A DNA stretch of 64,000 nucleotides. It comes from Mycolicibacillus trivialis (GTDB taxonomy: Bacteria; Actinomycetota; Actinomycetes; Mycobacteriales; Mycobacteriaceae). The notes under the pieces are model-generated. The model was not told where the DNA came from and did not search any database. It worked only from the letters and a program-made list of their open reading frames with translations. The position numbers were made by a program, and so were the translations under genes. The stretch lies in contig NZ_LQPZ01000032.1 in NCBI RefSeq assembly GCF_002102395.1, forward strand, positions 1 to 64,000, in the 5' to 3' direction. This document shows, piece by piece, positions 43,008 through 53,395 of the stretch (position 1 is its first letter; each line of letters starts with the position of its first letter).

Positions 43008-44891
43008 TTACCTCGGCGGCAGCTGACCGCTGACCCGCAGCGGGGTCAGATCGTCGCGGCTCAGGTGCATCCCGACGGACTCGGCGACGCAGGTCAGCCC
43101 GTCGCGCTCCATCCGACACGCGGTGGGGTAGGGGCCCTCCTCGAGCCAGATGGTCGACCCGTAGGGGAGCACCTGCGACTCCGCGTAGACGACCGGGTCT
43201 TCGGTGATCACCCCGTTGACGACACCGTCCCAGTCGAAGTTGACCACCGAGTCGTCCCAATCGCCCTCGTCAGCAGCGGGTTTCGGTGTGCGCGGGTAGG
43301 TGCCGTCGGGGACGGCGCAGAACAGCGAGTACTTCCGCCAGGTGCAGACGATGGATCCGGTCGGTGAGCGGAAGTGCAGATAGTCCGGGGTCCGCGTCGT
43401 CGGATCCCCGGGCAGGTAGCCGCCCAGGTGGTAGGGCTCGGGGTCGACGACCTCCCCCCGGGTGACCCCGGCCAGCTTCCGTGCCTCATCGGCGGACGGT
43501 TCGCGCAGCGGCATCGTCCCGGGTGGATCATCGAAGGGATCGGTCGACGGCCCGGTGTAGGGCTGGTAGTCGAACGGCGGCCGAGCGGTGTCGAATGACG
43601 CGAAATCCACGTTCTCCACGGTGGCGCGCAACAACTCTCCGGGTTGGTCCGACGGGGAGAGCGCGACCACCAGAATGCCGCGCACCCGGGTGAGGATCGT
43701 CCAGAAATCGAAGTTCGTCGGCGTCGAGCGCGTCAGGTGGACCGCATACGCCTCGTGCCCGGCCACGGTCGTCGGGACCAGGTCGACCGAGCCGTCGGCT
43801 GCCAGGCGGCCGACGCCGCGATAGGTCGCGCACTGCTGTGCCCACCTCTTCGTCGCCTCGAGCACGTCGGTGTTCGGGTCTTCGACGTTGAGCCGAACCT
43901 GCTGGGGTGTCGATTGCCAGTGGTCCAGTCCGCCCGGCAGGCCGACGCCGCCTTCGGGTTGTCCTTCGGCGGTGGCGATCTCGCGGAAATCGCGGCTGAT
44001 GTCGGCCCGGGGTGCGCCCTCGTTCATGAACGGGATGGTGGCGCAGTCGCGCGGGTCGGTCTCGCCTTCGGGGGCGTAGTCGGCGATCCGGGCGGTGACG
44101 GTCGGGGAGGTGTGGCCGACGCTCCAGCCGGCCGGCAGGTCCGCGGTGGAGGGGAGGAGCCGGCTCAGGTCCGCGTCGGAATACCCGCGCAGATCGTCGG
44201 TGCCGACCGTGGGCCCCAGCAGCCTCGGAGCCGGGCGGTGAGCGATCAGCCGCCTCAGCGTGGCGGCGAACACCTCGTCGAGCACCGAGCCGCTGTCGTG
44301 GCGGCGGCCGCCGACCACGACGTCCCCCACCCGGGCCAGGTACACCACGCTCTCCCTGCGCCCCTCGGGCTGGTAACGGTGCTCGCGGTTGTCGGTGAGA
44401 TGCACGCGCAGCACGTCGACATCGGCGATCCGGCGTGGCGGCAGGACGCTGACCGCCGTCGGCATCCCCGGGCCGCGGTCCTCGCCCGCGGCGGGGTACC
44501 ACTCGACGTAGTCGGCGCAGTGCCGCGCCCAGGCGCGGGTCTCGGCGATGAGGTCGCCGGAGTCCTGCGGGTCGAACAGGACGACGGACGCCTCGCCGCC
44601 GAACCCGGTGGGGCCCAGGCTGGTGTGCCGGGCGATGGCACGGGCGGCGATGCGGTTCGGGTCGGCGAACGGCGCCTGCTCGCAACCGGCCGGTTCGGCG
44701 GTGCGCTCGGGGACCGTCTCGGTGGCTGGGCCGGCCTGCTGCACGACGGTCCAGCCGGTCCACGGGTAGTCGGCAAGACTCGGCAGATACCCGGCCAACC
44801 CGGGGTCCGGTGCCGCGCCCGGTGGGGATTGCGTTGGTGCGCAACCGGCGAGCAGCAGCGCCGCGACGATGCTGCGGCACGTTTTGCGCAC
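43008..44891 (-). CDS. large lipoprotein with duplicated extracellular module
   Basis: A 627-residue lipoprotein with signal and lipobox LLLAGC (Cys at about residue 17). After it, two similar modules appear: YLPSLADYPWTGWTV at about residue 39 and RLLPSTADLPAGWSV at about 245. Each is followed by a Cys-containing segment, a basic-acidic core with WARHC or WAQQC, and a VHLT strand. A third, different C-terminal part (about 470-627) holds further Cys residues (IVCTWRKYSLFCAVPDG, ACRMERDGLTC). The repeated module resembles mycobacterial cell-envelope sensor domains, but the function is unknown. It stands alone on the minus strand. Confidence 0.72.
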   Translation of the reverse strand: MRKTCRSIVAALLLAGCAPTQSPPGAAPDPGLAGYLPSLADYPWTGWTVVQQAGPATETVPERTAEPAGCEQAPFADPNRIAARAIARHTSLGPTGFGGEASVVLFDPQDSGDLIAETRAWARHCADYVEWYPAAGEDRGPGMPTAVSVLPPRRIADVDVLRVHLTDNREHRYQPEGRRESVVYLARVGDVVVGGRRHDSGSVLDEVFAATLRRLIAHRPAPRLLGPTVGTDDLRGYSDADLSRLLPSTADLPAGWSVGHTSPTVTARIADYAPEGETDPRDCATIPFMNEGAPRADISRDFREIATAEGQPEGGVGLPGGLDHWQSTPQQVRLNVEDPNTDVLEATKRWAQQCATYRGVGRLAADGSVDLVPTTVAGHEAYAVHLTRSTPTNFDFWTILTRVRGILVVALSPSDQPGELLRATVENVDFASFDTARPPFDYQPYTGPSTDPFDDPPGTMPLREPSADEARKLAGVTRGEVVDPEPYHLGGYLPGDPTTRTPDYLHFRSPTGSIVCTWRKYSLFCAVPDGTYPRTPKPAADEGDWDDSVVNFDWDGVVNGVITEDPVVYAESQVLPYGSTIWLEEGPYPTACRMERDGLTCVAESVGMHLSRDDLTPLRVSGQLPPR

Positions 44892-44995
44892 GGGACCCTC
44901 CGGTTCGGCGGGCGGGCTGAGGACGGCGAGAAGGTCAGTCTAAGCACGGCCCGGCGACCCGGCGGACACCGTTTTTCCGAATGCCGTCGGCCCCC

Positions 44996-45082
44996 TCACA
45001 GCAGCGACGGCACCGCCGCGACCACCGCGAGCGCCTCGCCGGAGAGCCCACCGAGGCCGGCCAGGGTCTCCGCCGGGTTGAC
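44996..45082 (-). pseudogene. possible 3' remnant of a lost gene
   Basis: The 28 codons ending in TGA at 44996-44998 read VNPAETLAGLGGLSGEALAVV and then AAVPSLL, with G or C in 27 of 28 third positions and no start codon. It fills most of the gap between ddn and the lipoprotein gene. It looks like the C-terminal end of a decayed gene, but could be chance in GC-rich DNA. Confidence 0.25.
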
Positions 45083-45093
45083 GCGCCGACCGG

Positions 45094-45959
<866 letters not shown>

Positions 45960-45966
45960 CGACGCC

Positions 45967-47127
<1,161 letters not shown>

Positions 47128-47128
47128 C

Positions 47129-47142
47129 TAGAACACGTTTCA
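47129..47142 (-). promoter_or_regulatory. KstR operator and -10 of fadA5
   Basis: TAGAACACGTTTCA matches the KstR consensus at all fixed positions. Read on the minus strand, the end GTTCTA continues as TAGCCT, a -10 element 6 bases before the fadA5 ATG. Confidence 0.88.
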
Positions 47143-47208
47143 TTCGCCTGACAAGCGACGATGCCTGTACGCCTTTCTTCCACGGTGAAGGCATGTTTTA
47201 CTAGCGGC

Positions 47209-47222
47209 TAGAACACGTTGTT
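47209..47222 (+). promoter_or_regulatory. KstR-like operator of the cyp125 operon
   Basis: TAGAACACGTTGTT agrees with the KstR consensus except its last base. It lies 18 bases before the first cyp125 ATG and immediately upstream of the GAGGAG ribosome site, so unlike the other boxes it should overlap the transcription start region rather than the -10. Confidence 0.75.
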
Positions 47223-47239
47223 ATTCGAGGAGTGCACCG

Positions 47240-48496
47240 ATGACGTCCCAGCCCAGCGCCAAGTGTCCCGTCGACCTGACCGACCCGGACATCTACGCCG
47301 AGCGGATCCCGCACGAGGAGCTCGCCGAGCTGCGGAAGAACTCGCCGATCACCTGGATCGAGCAGCCGGACGGCAAGTCGGGCGGGTTCAACGACGGCGG
47401 CTACTGGGCCATCACCAAGCACAAGGACGTCAAAGAGGTCTCGCTGCGCAGCGACGTCTTCTCCAGCGCGGTCAACACCGCCATCCCGCGGTTCACCGAC
47501 GACATCCCGCGGGAGAACATCGACCTGCAGAACGTGGTGCTGCTGAACATGGACGCCCCGGACCACACCCGGCAGCGTCGCATCATCTCCCGCGGTTTCA
47601 CCCCGCGTGCCATCGGCCGGCTGCGGGAGGAACTGCAGGAGCGCGCCCAGAACATCGCCAAGGAGGCCTTGGCCACCGGTTCGGGTGACTTCGTCGAGCA
47701 GGTCTCCGCGGAACTGCCGCTGCAGGCCATCGCCGGACTGCTCGGCGTGCCGCAGGAGGATCGCGGCAAGCTCTTCGAGTGGTCCAACCAGATGACCTCC
47801 TACGACGACCCCGAGTACGCCCACTACGACGAGAAGGCCTCCTCGATGGAGATCATCGCCTACTCGATGAAGCTGGCGGAGGAGAAGAAGAAGAACCCCG
47901 GCGCCGACATCGTCACGACCCTGGTGGAGGCCGACATCGACGGTGAGAAGCTCACCGAGGCCGAGTTCGGGTTCTTCGTGGTGCTGCTCGCGGTGGCCGG
48001 TAACGAGACGACCCGCAACTCGATCACCCAGGGCATGATGGCCTTCAGCGAGTACCCGGAGCAGTGGGAGCTGTTCAAGAAGGAGCGCCCGGAGACCGCC
48101 GCCGACGAGATCGTGCGCTGGGCCTCCCCGGTGACCTCGTTCCAGCGCACCGCCACCGAGGACACCGAGCTCTCGGGGGTCAAGATCAAGAAGGGCCAGC
48201 GGGTGGTGATGTTCTACCGTTCGGCCAACTTCGACGAAGAGGTCTTCGACGACCCGTTCAGCTTCAACATCCTGCGCGACCCGAACCCGCACGTCGGGTT
48301 CGGCGGGACCGGCGCGCACTACTGCATCGGCACGCACCTGGCCCGGATGACCATCCAGCTGCAGTTCGAGGCGATCGCCGACCACATGCCGGGCCTGCTG
48401 CCGCTGGCCAAGCCGGACCGGCTGCGCTCGGGCTGGCTCAACGCGATCAAGCACTGGCAGGTCGATTACACCGGCAACTGCCCGGTGCAGCACTGA
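47240..48496 (+). CDS. cytochrome P450 CYP125 family, first tandem copy
   Basis: A 418-residue P450. Oxygen-activation helix AGNETTRNSITQGM, ExxR in the K-helix, and the haem loop GFGGTGAHYCIG with the Cys362 thiolate. The sequence is CYP125-like throughout (HTRQRRIISRGFTPRA, QRVVMFYRSANFDEEVF). CYP125 oxidises C26/27 of cholest-4-en-3-one, the first side-chain step. Compared with its neighbour this copy differs more from M. tuberculosis CYP125 (FNDGGYW, TIQLQFEAIADH, NCPVQH ending). GAGGAG precedes the ATG by 8 bases; 28 bases separate it from the second copy. Confidence 0.9.
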   Translation: MTSQPSAKCPVDLTDPDIYAERIPHEELAELRKNSPITWIEQPDGKSGGFNDGGYWAITKHKDVKEVSLRSDVFSSAVNTAIPRFTDDIPRENIDLQNVVLLNMDAPDHTRQRRIISRGFTPRAIGRLREELQERAQNIAKEALATGSGDFVEQVSAELPLQAIAGLLGVPQEDRGKLFEWSNQMTSYDDPEYAHYDEKASSMEIIAYSMKLAEEKKKNPGADIVTTLVEADIDGEKLTEAEFGFFVVLLAVAGNETTRNSITQGMMAFSEYPEQWELFKKERPETAADEIVRWASPVTSFQRTATEDTELSGVKIKKGQRVVMFYRSANFDEEVFDDPFSFNILRDPNPHVGFGGTGAHYCIGTHLARMTIQLQFEAIADHMPGLLPLAKPDRLRSGWLNAIKHWQVDYTGNCPVQH

Positions 48497-48524
48497 GATT
48501 CGAGGGCACCGCAGGAGGGTGACG

Positions 48525-49796
48525 GTGAGCAGCACGACCGGGCCGGCGCGTCCGGCCGCCGCCGACGGTTTCGATCCGCTGGATCCCGACGTGGTCCTCC
48601 GCGGCATCCCCGAGGAGGCGTTCGCGGCGCTGCGGAAGTCGGCGCCGGTCTGCTGGATCGACCAACCGCCCGGCGAGGGGGGCGGCTTCCACGACGGCGG
48701 CTACTGGGCGATCACCAAGCACCGGGACGTCAAAGAGATCTCGCTGCACAGCGACGTGTTCTCCAGCTTCGAGAACTGCGTGATCCCGCGCTACCCGAAC
48801 GACATGAAGCGGGAGAACATCGAACTGCAGCGTGCGGTCATGCTCAACATGGATGCGCCGCAACACACCCGGCTGCGACACATCATCTCCCGCGGGTTCA
48901 CGCCGCGGGCGATCGGCCGGCTGCGCGAGGAACTGACCGAGCGCGCCCAGAAGATCGCCGCCGACGCGGCCGCCACCGGCTCGGGTGACTTCGTCGAGCA
49001 GATCTCCTGTGAGTTGCCGCTGCAGGCCATCGCCGGGCTGCTCGGGGTGCCGCAGGAGGACCGGGACAAACTGTTCCGCTGGTCCAACGAGATGACCGGC
49101 AGCGAGGACCCCGAGTACGGCGACATCGATCCGCAGGCCTCCTCGATGGCGTTGATCGCCTACGCCATGCAACTGGCCGAGGAGAAGCGCAAGAACCCGG
49201 GCCCCGACATCGTGACCACGCTGGTGGAGGCCGACATCGACGGGGAGAAACTCTCCGACGACGAGTTCGGGTTCTTCGTGGTGATGCTCGCGGTGGCCGG
49301 CAACGAGACCACCCGCAACTCGATCAGCCACGGGATGGTCGCCTTCGCCGAACACCCCGAGCAGTGGGAGCTGTTCAAGAAGGAGCGCCCGGAGACCACG
49401 GCCGACGAAGTGGTGCGCTGGGCGTCTCCGGTGATCTGTTTCCAGCGCACCGCGCTGACCGACTACGAGCTGTCCGGGGTGACGATCAAGAAGGGCCAGC
49501 GGGTGGTGATGTTCTACCGCTCGGCCAACTTCGACGAAGAGGTCTTCGACGACCCATACGCCTTCAACATCCTGCGTGACCCCAACCCGCACGTCGGGTT
49601 CGGCGGGACCGGGGCGCACTACTGCATCGGCACCCACCTGGCGCGGATGACGATCAACCTGATCTTCAACGCGGTCGCCGACCACGTCCCGGACCTGGCG
49701 CCGTTGGCCCCGCCGGAGCGACTACGGTCGGGCTGGCTCAACGGGGTCAAGCACTGGCAGGTCGACTACGCGGGCAACTGCCCGGTGGCGCACTGA
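48525..49796 (+). CDS. cyp125: cytochrome P450 CYP125, second tandem copy
   Basis: A 423-residue P450 close to M. tuberculosis CYP125A1: GFHDGGYWAITK, TGSEDPEYGDIDPQASS, INLIFNAVADH and the terminal HWQVDYAGNCPVAH. The haem Cys is Cys367 in GTGAHYCIG; the I-helix is AGNETTRNS. The GTG at 48525 is chosen over GTG 48519 because AGGAGG directly abuts the latter and is 6 bases from the former. It probably catalyses C26 oxidation of cholestenone; CYP125 can also cleave the C-C bond with loss of a one-carbon unit. It leads into fadE28 after 23 bases. Confidence 0.93.
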   Translation: MSSTTGPARPAAADGFDPLDPDVVLRGIPEEAFAALRKSAPVCWIDQPPGEGGGFHDGGYWAITKHRDVKEISLHSDVFSSFENCVIPRYPNDMKRENIELQRAVMLNMDAPQHTRLRHIISRGFTPRAIGRLREELTERAQKIAADAAATGSGDFVEQISCELPLQAIAGLLGVPQEDRDKLFRWSNEMTGSEDPEYGDIDPQASSMALIAYAMQLAEEKRKNPGPDIVTTLVEADIDGEKLSDDEFGFFVVMLAVAGNETTRNSISHGMVAFAEHPEQWELFKKERPETTADEVVRWASPVICFQRTALTDYELSGVTIKKGQRVVMFYRSANFDEEVFDDPYAFNILRDPNPHVGFGGTGAHYCIGTHLARMTINLIFNAVADHVPDLAPLAPPERLRSGWLNGVKHWQVDYAGNCPVAH

Positions 49797-49819
49797 ACAT
49801 CGAATCAAGGAGCAAACGG

Positions 49820-50878
49820 GTGGATTTCACTCCCGAACCGGAGCAGCAGGCTGTCGCCGATGTGGTCACCTCGGTGCTGAGCCGGGAGAACAGTTGGGAG
49901 GCGCTGGTTTCCGGCGGCGTGACCGCGCTGCCGGTTCCCGAACGCCTCGGTGGTGACGGCGTCGGCCTCTCCGAGGTGGCGACCGCGCTCACCGAGATCG
50001 GCAGGCACGGAACGATCAGCCCGGCCCTGTCCACCCTGGGGCTGACGCTGATCCCGCTGCTGGACCTGGCCACCGACGCCCAGCAGGACCGCTACCTGGC
50101 CGGGGTGGCCAAGGGAACCGTGCTGACCGCGGCACTCAACGAACGGGCCGACGCACTCCCGGAACAGCCGGCGACCACGTTGTCCGATAACCGGTTGTCC
50201 GGCACCAAGATCGGTGTCGCATACGCGGACACCGCCGAGTGGATGCTGGTCACCACCGACTCCGGCGTCGTGGTCGTGTCGCCGAAGGCCGACGGGGTGC
50301 GGCTGACCAGGACACCGACCTCCAATCACAGCGACGAATACGTGGTCGAGTTCACCGACGTGGCGGTGGCCGACGAGGACGTGCTGGCCGGGGCGAGCGT
50401 CCACCGGGTCAACCAGCTGGCGATGGCGATGATCGGGGCGTACGCCTCCGGTCTGGTCGCCGGTGCGCTTCGGCTGACCGCCGACTACGTCGGCAGCCGC
50501 GAGCAGTTCGGCCGTCCGCTGTCGACCTTTCAGACGGTGGCCGCCCAGCTCTCCGAGGTCTACATCGTCTCGCGCACGATCACGCTGGCGGCGACGTCGG
50601 TGGTGTGGCGGCTGGCCAACGGTCCGGGTGACGACGACCTCACCGAAAGTGACCTCGGGGTGCTCGGCTACTGGATCACCTCGGAGGCGCCGCCGATGAT
50701 GCAGATCTGCCACCACCTGCACGGCGGTATGGGCATGGACATCGACTACCCGATGGACCGCTACTACTCGACCATCAAGGACCTGTCCCGACTGCTCGGC
50801 GGCAAGTCCCATCGACTCGACCTGGTGCCGATCGTGACCCCGGCCGGCCGGCGCCCGGAAACCAAGGTGGGAGCCTAA
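49820..50878 (+). CDS. chsE2: acyl-CoA dehydrogenase ChsE2 (FadE28)
   Basis: A 352-residue steroid ACAD subunit with YVGSREQFGRPLSTFQTVAAQ and QICHHLHGGMGMDIDYPMDRY. With ChsE1 (next gene) it forms the alpha2beta2 dehydrogenase of the C22 pregnene-carboxyl-CoA. The GTG at 49820 reproduces the family start xDFTPEPEQQAVADV and follows GGAG. Its TAA overlaps the chsE1 ATG (TAATG). It is slightly longer at the C-terminus than the M. tuberculosis protein (339). Confidence 0.94.
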   Translation: MDFTPEPEQQAVADVVTSVLSRENSWEALVSGGVTALPVPERLGGDGVGLSEVATALTEIGRHGTISPALSTLGLTLIPLLDLATDAQQDRYLAGVAKGTVLTAALNERADALPEQPATTLSDNRLSGTKIGVAYADTAEWMLVTTDSGVVVVSPKADGVRLTRTPTSNHSDEYVVEFTDVAVADEDVLAGASVHRVNQLAMAMIGAYASGLVAGALRLTADYVGSREQFGRPLSTFQTVAAQLSEVYIVSRTITLAATSVVWRLANGPGDDDLTESDLGVLGYWITSEAPPMMQICHHLHGGMGMDIDYPMDRYYSTIKDLSRLLGGKSHRLDLVPIVTPAGRRPETKVGA

Positions 50879-52041
50879 TGTTCATCGATCTGACCCCCGA
50901 GCAGCGCAAGCTGCAGGCCGAGCTGCGCGAGTACTTCGCCACGCTCATCAAGCCCGACGAGGCCGAAGCGATGGCGGTCGACCGGCACTGCGGCGCCTAC
51001 CGCGACGTGATCCGCCGGATGGGCTCGGACGGCAAGCTCGGTGTGGGCTGGCCCAAGGAGTTCGGCGGTCTGGGCTTCGGTCCGATCGAGCAGCAGATCT
51101 TCGTCAACGAGGCTCAGCGCGCCGACATCCCGCTGCCCGCGGTGACCCTGCAGACCGTCGGACCGACCCTGCAGGTGTACGGCAACGAGGCGCAGAAGAA
51201 GAAGTTCCTGCCGGCGATCCTCGCCGGTGAGGTGCACTTCGCGATCGGCTACTCCGAGCCGGAGGCCGGCACCGACCTGGCCAGCCTTCGGACCACCGCG
51301 GTCCGCGACGGCGACGACTACGTCATCAACGGCCAGAAGGTGTTCACCACCGGTGCCCACGACGCCGACTACATCTGGCTGGCCGCCCGCACCGATCCGA
51401 ATGCGCCGAAGCACAAGGGCATCTCGATCTTCATCGTCGACACCAAGGACCCCGGCTACTCGTTCACGCCGATGATCCTCTCGGACGGCGCGCACCACAC
51501 CAACGCCACCTACTACACCGACGTGCGGGTGCCCGCCGACATGCTCGTCGGTGAGGAGAACGGCGGCTGGAAGCTGATCACCACCCAGCTCAACAACGAG
51601 CGGGTCATGCTCGGGCCGGCCGGCCGCTTCGGCGCCATCTACGACCGGGTGCACGCCTGGGCCAACCAGCCCGGCAGCGACGGGGTCACCCCGATCAGCA
51701 ACGACGCGGTACGCCGCGGCCTGGCCGAGATCCACGCCATGTTCCGGATCAACGAACTGCTCAACTGGCAGGTCGCCGCGGCAGGCGAGATCATCGACGT
51801 CGCCGACGCGGCCGCGACCAAGGTGTTCGGCACCGAGCGCATCCAGTACGCCGGGCGGCTGGCCGAGGAGATCGTCGGCGGCTACGGCAATCCGGCCGAT
51901 CCGGGCACCGCGGAGCTGCTGGACTGGCTGGACGCGCAGACAAAACGCAACCTGGTCATCACCTTCGGTGGCGGGGTCAACGAGGTGATGCGCGAGATGA
52001 TCGCCGCAGCCGGCCTCAAAGTGCCGCGGGTGCCGCGATGA
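50878..52041 (+). CDS. chsE1: acyl-CoA dehydrogenase ChsE1 (FadE29)
   Basis: A 387-residue ACAD, equal in length to M. tuberculosis FadE29. It has GYSEPEAGTDLASLRTTAV, GQKVFTTGAHDADYIWLAART and TYYTDVRVPADMLVGEENGGW. It pairs with ChsE2 to introduce the double bond into the 20-carboxyl-CoA side chain. It is translationally coupled at both ends (TAATG with chsE2, ATGA with chsH2). Confidence 0.95.
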   Translation: MFIDLTPEQRKLQAELREYFATLIKPDEAEAMAVDRHCGAYRDVIRRMGSDGKLGVGWPKEFGGLGFGPIEQQIFVNEAQRADIPLPAVTLQTVGPTLQVYGNEAQKKKFLPAILAGEVHFAIGYSEPEAGTDLASLRTTAVRDGDDYVINGQKVFTTGAHDADYIWLAARTDPNAPKHKGISIFIVDTKDPGYSFTPMILSDGAHHTNATYYTDVRVPADMLVGEENGGWKLITTQLNNERVMLGPAGRFGAIYDRVHAWANQPGSDGVTPISNDAVRRGLAEIHAMFRINELLNWQVAAAGEIIDVADAAATKVFGTERIQYAGRLAEEIVGGYGNPADPGTAELLDWLDAQTKRNLVITFGGGVNEVMREMIAAAGLKVPRVPR

Positions 52042-52997
52042 GCGCCGACCTGCAGGCCGGGATCGACACGCTGCTGTCCGCAGGGCGCAGCAAGCCGCGC
52101 TTCGGCCGGGATCCGGTGAACCAGCCGATGATCCACCACTGGGTGGACGCCATCGGCGACGACAATCCGATCTACGTCGACGAGCAGGCCGCGCGAGCGG
52201 CCGGGCACCCGGGCGTCGTCGCCCCGCCGGCGATGATCCAGGTGTGGACGATGATGGGCCTGGGCGGCGTGCGCCCCGACGACGACCCGCTGGGCAAGAT
52301 CATCGAATTGTTCGACGCCGCAGGCTATGTCGGGGTGGTGGCCACCAACTGTGAGCAGACCTACCACCGCTACCTACGGCCCGGAGAAGAGGTCAGCGTG
52401 ACCGCCGAGGTCACCGACGTCGTCGGACCCAAGCAGACCGGGCTGGGCGAGGGCTACTTCATCAACCAGAAGATCCGCTGGTGGGTGGGCGAGGAGTCCG
52501 TCGCCGACATGGACTGGCGGATCCTGAAATTCATCCCGCGGGACAAGGCTGAGCAGGCGCCCGTCGCGGTGCCCGACGACTTGGTCCCGGACAAGATGAT
52601 GCGGCCCTCCTACTCGCGGGACAGCAAGTTCTTCTGGGACGGGATCGCCGAGCACGAACTGCGGATCCAGCGCCGCCCCGACGGGTCGCTGCAGCACCCG
52701 CCGGTGCCTGCGGTGTGGGCCGACAAGACCGAGACCACCGACTACGTGGTGGCTTCCGGGCAGGGCAGTGTGTACTCCTACGTCGTGCACCACGCGCCGA
52801 AGGTGCCCGGCCGCTCGGTGCCGTTCATCATCGCGCTGGTCGAACTCGAGGAAGGTGTGCGGATGCTCGGCGAGCTGCGCGGCGTCGGACCCGATGAGGT
52901 GGCGATCGGGATGCCGGTTCAGGTGACGTATCTGGACTTCCCGGCCGGGGACAACGGGCCGGCCTGGACCCTGTACGCCTGGGAGCCGCGGGCATGA
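52038..52997 (+). CDS. chsH2: steroid enoyl-CoA hydratase / aldolase partner ChsH2
   Basis: A 319-residue two-domain protein. The N-terminal part (about 1-175) is a MaoC-like hot-dog domain (HHWVDAIGDDNPIYVDE); the C-terminal part (about 190-319) is a DUF35 OB-fold domain that binds the Ltp2 aldolase. With ChsH1 it hydrates the C22 enoyl-CoA, and through DUF35 it assembles with Ltp2 for retro-aldol removal of propionyl-CoA. It overlaps chsE1 and chsH1 by 4 bases each. Confidence 0.94.
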   Translation: MSADLQAGIDTLLSAGRSKPRFGRDPVNQPMIHHWVDAIGDDNPIYVDEQAARAAGHPGVVAPPAMIQVWTMMGLGGVRPDDDPLGKIIELFDAAGYVGVVATNCEQTYHRYLRPGEEVSVTAEVTDVVGPKQTGLGEGYFINQKIRWWVGEESVADMDWRILKFIPRDKAEQAPVAVPDDLVPDKMMRPSYSRDSKFFWDGIAEHELRIQRRPDGSLQHPPVPAVWADKTETTDYVVASGQGSVYSYVVHHAPKVPGRSVPFIIALVELEEGVRMLGELRGVGPDEVAIGMPVQVTYLDFPAGDNGPAWTLYAWEPRA

Positions 52998-53395
52998 GCG
53001 CGCCGGCCGCGACGGTGGGCACCACGCTGCCCGAGCTGAAGATCTACGGCGACCCGACCTTCATCGTCTCCACGGCGATCGCCACCCGCGACTACCAGGA
53101 CGTCCACCACGACCGGGACAAGGCACAGGCCAAGGGTTCCAAGGACATCTTCGTCAACATCCTCACCGACACCGGGCTGGTGCAGCGCTACGTCACCGAC
53201 TGGGCCGGGCCCACCGCGGTGATCCGCTCCATCGGGCTGCGCCTCGGGGTGCCGTGGTACGCGTACGACACCGTCACCTTCACCGGTGAGGTCACCGCCG
53301 TCGAGGACGGGCTGATCACGGTGAAAGTCGTCGGCACCAACAGCCTGGGCGACCACGTCGTCGCCACGGCCACACTGACCATCGGGGAGGCGTGA
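52994..53395 (+). CDS. chsH1: steroid enoyl-CoA hydratase subunit ChsH1
   Basis: A 133-residue single hot-dog MaoC protein containing the hydratase motif ATRDYQDVHHDRDKA with its catalytic Asp/His, and VTDWAGPTAVIRSIGLRLG. It forms the alpha2beta2 hydratase with ChsH2. It overlaps chsH2 (ATGA), and its TGA overlaps the ltp2 start. Length is close to the orthologue (129). Confidence 0.94.
   Translation: MSAPAATVGTTLPELKIYGDPTFIVSTAIATRDYQDVHHDRDKAQAKGSKDIFVNILTDTGLVQRYVTDWAGPTAVIRSIGLRLGVPWYAYDTVTFTGEVTAVEDGLITVKVVGTNSLGDHVVATATLTIGEA

Noticed and set aside
48519-48524. GTG at 48519 as start of the second cyp125
   Set aside because: The AGGAGG ribosome site directly abuts it; GTG 48525 has proper spacing.
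49820-52041. fadE28 and fadE29 as a tandem duplication
   Set aside because: They are the distinct beta and alpha subunits of the ChsE1-ChsE2 heterotetramer.
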